Part shown: positions 61,291 to 64,000 of the stretch, in pieces | Layout of the letters: each line of letters opens with the position of its first letter | Numbering within the stretch: the stretch's first letter is position 1 | From: Mucilaginibacter sp. | GTDB lineage: Bacteria; Bacteroidota; Bacteroidia; Sphingobacteriales; Sphingobacteriaceae | NCBI RefSeq assembly: GCF_028288225.1 | Contig: NZ_JAQBOC010000076.1 | Location: forward strand, 186,001 to 250,000 | Reading direction: 5' to 3' | Length of the DNA: 64,000 nt | The notes under the pieces: model-generated | The model's input: only the letters and a program-made list of their open reading frames with translations | Databases searched by the model: none | What the model was told of the DNA's origin: nothing | Program-made: the position numbers and the translations under genes

Positions 61291-63063
61291 TCATTTCTCC
61301 GCCATTGCCGAGATCGCTTGCAAAAACCAGGCAGCATGAGGGATCCATTGTTCGGTCCAGCGCCATTCATTGCCGTTATCTTCTGTTTTATAATCTATGC
61401 CGCTGCCATCACCGTTATCTTTTTTACCGGTTATCCCGTTGGAGATGCCGCCTTTTTCGGATCCATGCCCAAAGTTTGAATGCATATAAGGCACATTGTT
61501 TTTTCCGAACCCATACATAAAACACATGGAATAAGGATTGCAGCCCAGGATCCACGATACCTGCTGCGAAGCAAAAACTGCCAGTGAATCCTTAACGCCC
61601 CAATTCTCTTTGCCAGAATATACCAGCTTACCGCCAACCAATGCCGCAGCGGCCAATGAGCCTAAGCGGGCATTTTCACCCTGCCACCACCACCCGGTTT
61701 CATTATCATGCGGAATAAAAAAGCCATCCTTAACCGCCCCCTTATACAAAAATGATTGCCGTGCATAGCCAAACGGATTGTTTACTTTACTGGTTACAAC
61801 AAGGTTATAATCCAGTGCTTTTTTAATAGTACTTAAGGCTGCGGTTCGCTGCGCCTCATCCTTTTCCTTTGTTAAATAGCGGGATAGGGCCACTACCGGT
61901 AAACCAGCATCTGATGCATGCCAGTATGGGCGATTGGCATCGTTGGCAATAAAATAGCCCCCGGTTGACATTCTTTTATTCAGATTTTGCGCTCTCTTTC
62001 TTGCTTCATCGCGATACAGCGTATCATCAGTTGCTATCCACAACTCGGTTGCAGCCATAAGGGCACAATAATCGTCAATGATGTTTTCTTTACCATCATC
62101 ATCATACTTAGTATTGTTTATAAGCAGGTGAGCAAACGCTCGCTTGGCGCCATCAAGATATTGCTGCGAAGTAAATTCGCCATTCTTTTTCCATTGAGAG
62201 ATGCGGGCCAGCGCAGCAATTGCCATCCCTCCGCCTTCGCGGAAAGCACATTGGTACTCATCGGTGGTAACACTATTGGCCCTCAAGCCCACTATCCTAC
62301 GGGCGTTAGGGTCTTTATTAAAGTAGCTGAAAATAATCATATAAAAATAATCATCCTTTGATAGTGCACGCATCATATAGTCTGCTCCGTACAATGCTTC
62401 ATTATCCAATGTATCTTTAACGTTCCATTTCTTTAGCAAGCCCGGGATAGCTTCGGAAGCGCTCACCATTGACCACGTAACCAGCGGCGTTTGCTGTGGC
62501 GACATAAAATTCGCATAAGCCAAATGCGAAAAATATTTGCTCACATCGCCTGATGCATCGCACCAACCGCCATGCATGTCAACAGTTTTGTCTCCGCCGC
62601 CCTGTAAGTGCATGTGTACATCCGCTGCCAGTTCTTGCGGGGTATTGGCCCTTTGTTTATTATAATAATGAACGATAGACGAGATGGTAAGCTTTGCCAA
62701 TGCATCCTCCTCAATTTTAAATGGATATGACTTATAAGTTTTCCCTTCAAAAATTATTTGAACACTGTATTTTCCTGTTTTTTTATATGATGAAAAATCG
62801 GCCTGGTAATATACTTTGCCGGGTGTCCATTCATCAATAATTTGGGGGCCGCTCAACACACCTGTAAACTCCGGTTTGTTAGTTGCAATATTTACAAGGT
62901 TAAATATGGTTTTGCGAGTAAGTTTATGATCCAAACTTACCACCGCTATTTTAGGGCCTTTCGAATCAAAACCTATTTGGTTTGCATAAATAACAGGCTG
63001 GGCAAAGCCCATAAATGATAAAACTGAAAGAGCAACAGACAGTAAAACAGCAGGAAATTTCAT
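61291..63063 (-). CDS. GH9 glycoside hydrolase with N-terminal cellulase Ig-like domain
   Basis: 590 residues with a signal peptide (AVLLSVALSVLSFMGFAQ). Residues about 20-115 form the cellulase Ig-like domain (VIYANQIGFDSKGPKIAVV; GKYSVQIIFEGKTYKSYPF). The GH9 (alpha/alpha)6 barrel has HGGWCDASGDVSKY, where the DxSGD replaces the more common DAGD, and the acid segment DNETGWWWQGENARLGS. Possible beta-1,4-glucanase or related enzyme. Secreted or periplasmic. Confidence 0.92.
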   Translation of the reverse strand: MKFPAVLLSVALSVLSFMGFAQPVIYANQIGFDSKGPKIAVVSLDHKLTRKTIFNLVNIATNKPEFTGVLSGPQIIDEWTPGKVYYQADFSSYKKTGKYSVQIIFEGKTYKSYPFKIEEDALAKLTISSIVHYYNKQRANTPQELAADVHMHLQGGGDKTVDMHGGWCDASGDVSKYFSHLAYANFMSPQQTPLVTWSMVSASEAIPGLLKKWNVKDTLDNEALYGADYMMRALSKDDYFYMIIFSYFNKDPNARRIVGLRANSVTTDEYQCAFREGGGMAIAALARISQWKKNGEFTSQQYLDGAKRAFAHLLINNTKYDDDGKENIIDDYCALMAATELWIATDDTLYRDEARKRAQNLNKRMSTGGYFIANDANRPYWHASDAGLPVVALSRYLTKEKDEAQRTAALSTIKKALDYNLVVTSKVNNPFGYARQSFLYKGAVKDGFFIPHDNETGWWWQGENARLGSLAAAALVGGKLVYSGKENWGVKDSLAVFASQQVSWILGCNPYSMCFMYGFGKNNVPYMHSNFGHGSEKGGISNGITGKKDNGDGSGIDYKTEDNGNEWRWTEQWIPHAAWFLQAISAMAEK

Positions 63064-63264
63064 GGCTTATTTGATTTATAGCGAAAGATAGGTGCTATTT
63101 TGTAAAAAGCATGCAGTTAATACAATAGTAGTAGAATTGTAGGGTGGCTACACCTGTATATAGTCACCCATTAAAAACAAAAAAGATATACTTAAGCATG
63201 ATTTGGCAGTAACGATGATTTAAGTTTACCTCCTTAACAATTAGGGGCTTAAGCTAAATTCTAT

Positions 63265-63295
63265 TTCTGCCTTTCGGCAATATCATTATATTTGC
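63265..63295 (+). promoter_or_regulatory. Promoter of the M42 peptidase gene
   Basis: TATATTTG at 63288-63295 matches TAnnTTTG. TTTC(TG) at 63265-63270 is a weak -33. The element lies 32 bases before the ATG at 63328. Confidence 0.6.
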
Positions 63296-63327
63296 CCCCA
63301 TCTTCTAACAGAGGCATTTTAAAAAAT

Positions 63328-64000
63328 ATGGCTAAGAAAAAAACTGATACTCCTGATACCCCTAAGCATATTGCTGTTGTAAATGATAAATCATTATCAT
63401 TCTTCGAAAAATATATAAACAACCCTTCACCTACCGGTTTTGAATGGAAAGGCCAGGAATTATGGCTTGATTATTTGAAGCCATATATCGACGACTATTA
63501 TGTAGATAACTACGGAACGGCTGTAGGCATTATCAACAAAAAAGCGGAATATAAAGTGGTTATTGAGGCTCACGCAGATGAGATCTCGTGGTTTGTAAAC
63601 TATATTACGAATGATGGACTGATCTATGTTATCCGCAACGGCGGTTCTGATCACCAGATAGCACCGTCAAAAAGGGTAAATATCCATACCGATAAAGGAA
63701 TAGTAAAAGCTGTTTTTGGATGGCCCGCTATTCATACCCGCAATGCAGGCGAAAAGGAAGAGGCTCCAACCCTTAAAAACATCTTTTTGGATTGCGGCTG
63801 CACTTCAAAAGATGAGGTTGAAAAATTAGGGATCCATGTAGGCTGCGTTATCACTTACGAAGATGAGTTTATGGTGCTTAACGACCGCTATTATGTTGGA
63901 CGTGCGCTGGATAACCGTGCAGGTGGCTTTATGATAGCCGAAGTAGCACGCTTGCTTAAAGAAAATAAAGTAAAATTACCATTCGGCCTGTACATAGTAA
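63328..64000 (+). CDS. M42 family metallopeptidase, 3' end cut by window
   Basis: 224 codons from ATG 63328, open to the window edge. Family features: SPTGFEWKGQELWLDYL, the first metal His in EAHADEISWF, GDxQIAPSK-like GSDHQIAPSKRVNIHT, LDCGCTSKDEVEKLGIHVG, and the metal-bridging Asp in RALDNRAGGFM. M42 enzymes are cytoplasmic dinuclear zinc/cobalt aminopeptidases that form dodecameric tetrahedra. About 130 C-terminal residues are missing. Confidence 0.92.
   Translation, partial: MAKKKTDTPDTPKHIAVVNDKSLSFFEKYINNPSPTGFEWKGQELWLDYLKPYIDDYYVDNYGTAVGIINKKAEYKVVIEAHADEISWFVNYITNDGLIYVIRNGGSDHQIAPSKRVNIHTDKGIVKAVFGWPAIHTRNAGEKEEAPTLKNIFLDCGCTSKDEVEKLGIHVGCVITYEDEFMVLNDRYYVGRALDNRAGGFMIAEVARLLKENKVKLPFGLYIV

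Noticed and set aside
61152..61520. 122-codon plus-strand frame over the GH9 3' end
   Set aside because: It overlaps a clear GH9 gene on the other strand and repeat sequence; composition is not protein-like.

Overview
The window looks like a chromosomal segment of a Bacteroidota bacterium, most likely Sphingobacteriaceae close to Mucilaginibacter. The genus is my inference from gene content and style. Supporting signs are a C-terminal type IX secretion (gliding-motility-associated) domain, Bacteroidota promoters with a TAnnTTTG -7 element, SusCD-free clusters of plant-polysaccharide hydrolases, a GG-leader peptide of the CFB type, Tat-exported enzymes, and many short hairpin repeats between genes. 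I see no rRNA, tRNA, CRISPR array, transposase, phage or plasmid gene.

Layout. 1-13.7 kb: end of pdxJ, a nested inverted-repeat element, a 1,129-residue T9SS-secreted protein, gcvP, dnaK, a secreted unknown, a small Cys-rich GG-leader peptide, a GNAT acetyltransferase and a tandem array of four paralogous small secreted proteins. 14.1-25.3 kb: a co-directional run of GH127 beta-L-arabinofuranosidase, GH27 alpha-galactosidase, a DapA-family lyase, 2-oxoglutarate-semialdehyde dehydrogenase, 4-hydroxyproline epimerase and an FAD D-amino-acid (D-hydroxyproline) dehydrogenase, then a macrodomain gene on the other strand and an AraC-type regulator. 25.4-42.5 kb: mixed genes, including an M16 peptidase pair, a Tat-exported threonine-aldolase-like enzyme, a PQQ-type beta-propeller, a secreted acetolactate decarboxylase, a DsbA-family protein, an MFS transporter, an Na+/H+ antiporter, an acyl-CoA carboxylase and lipoproteins. 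43-50.9 kb: an SGNH/MBOAT O-acylation pair, an HxlR regulator, a patatin-like lipase with a duplicated 3' end, a ferredoxin with its reductase, and a LysR regulator. 51-64 kb: GH53 galactanase, PIG-L deacetylase, purU, small membrane proteins, a sensor kinase, a cupin, a Gfo/Idh/MocA oxidoreductase, a sigma-54 response regulator, GH9 and the start of an M42 peptidase.

The most coherent system is 14.1-23.6 kb. The two glycosidases match the two sugar linkages of plant extensins (beta-L-arabinofuranose on hydroxyproline, alpha-galactose on serine). The next four genes supply every step from trans-4-hydroxy-L-proline to 2-oxoglutarate. I read it as a locus for using both the glycans and the hydroxyproline of hydroxyproline-rich glycoproteins. 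This is an inference and needs testing. The GH53 and GH9 genes elsewhere fit the same plant-cell-wall lifestyle.

Several families of hairpin and tandem repeats sit at gene ends and operon junctions. Some overlap start or stop codons, and one pair flanks three of the four hydroxyproline genes. Start codons are chosen from sequence only. Family names come from motif recognition without database searches.
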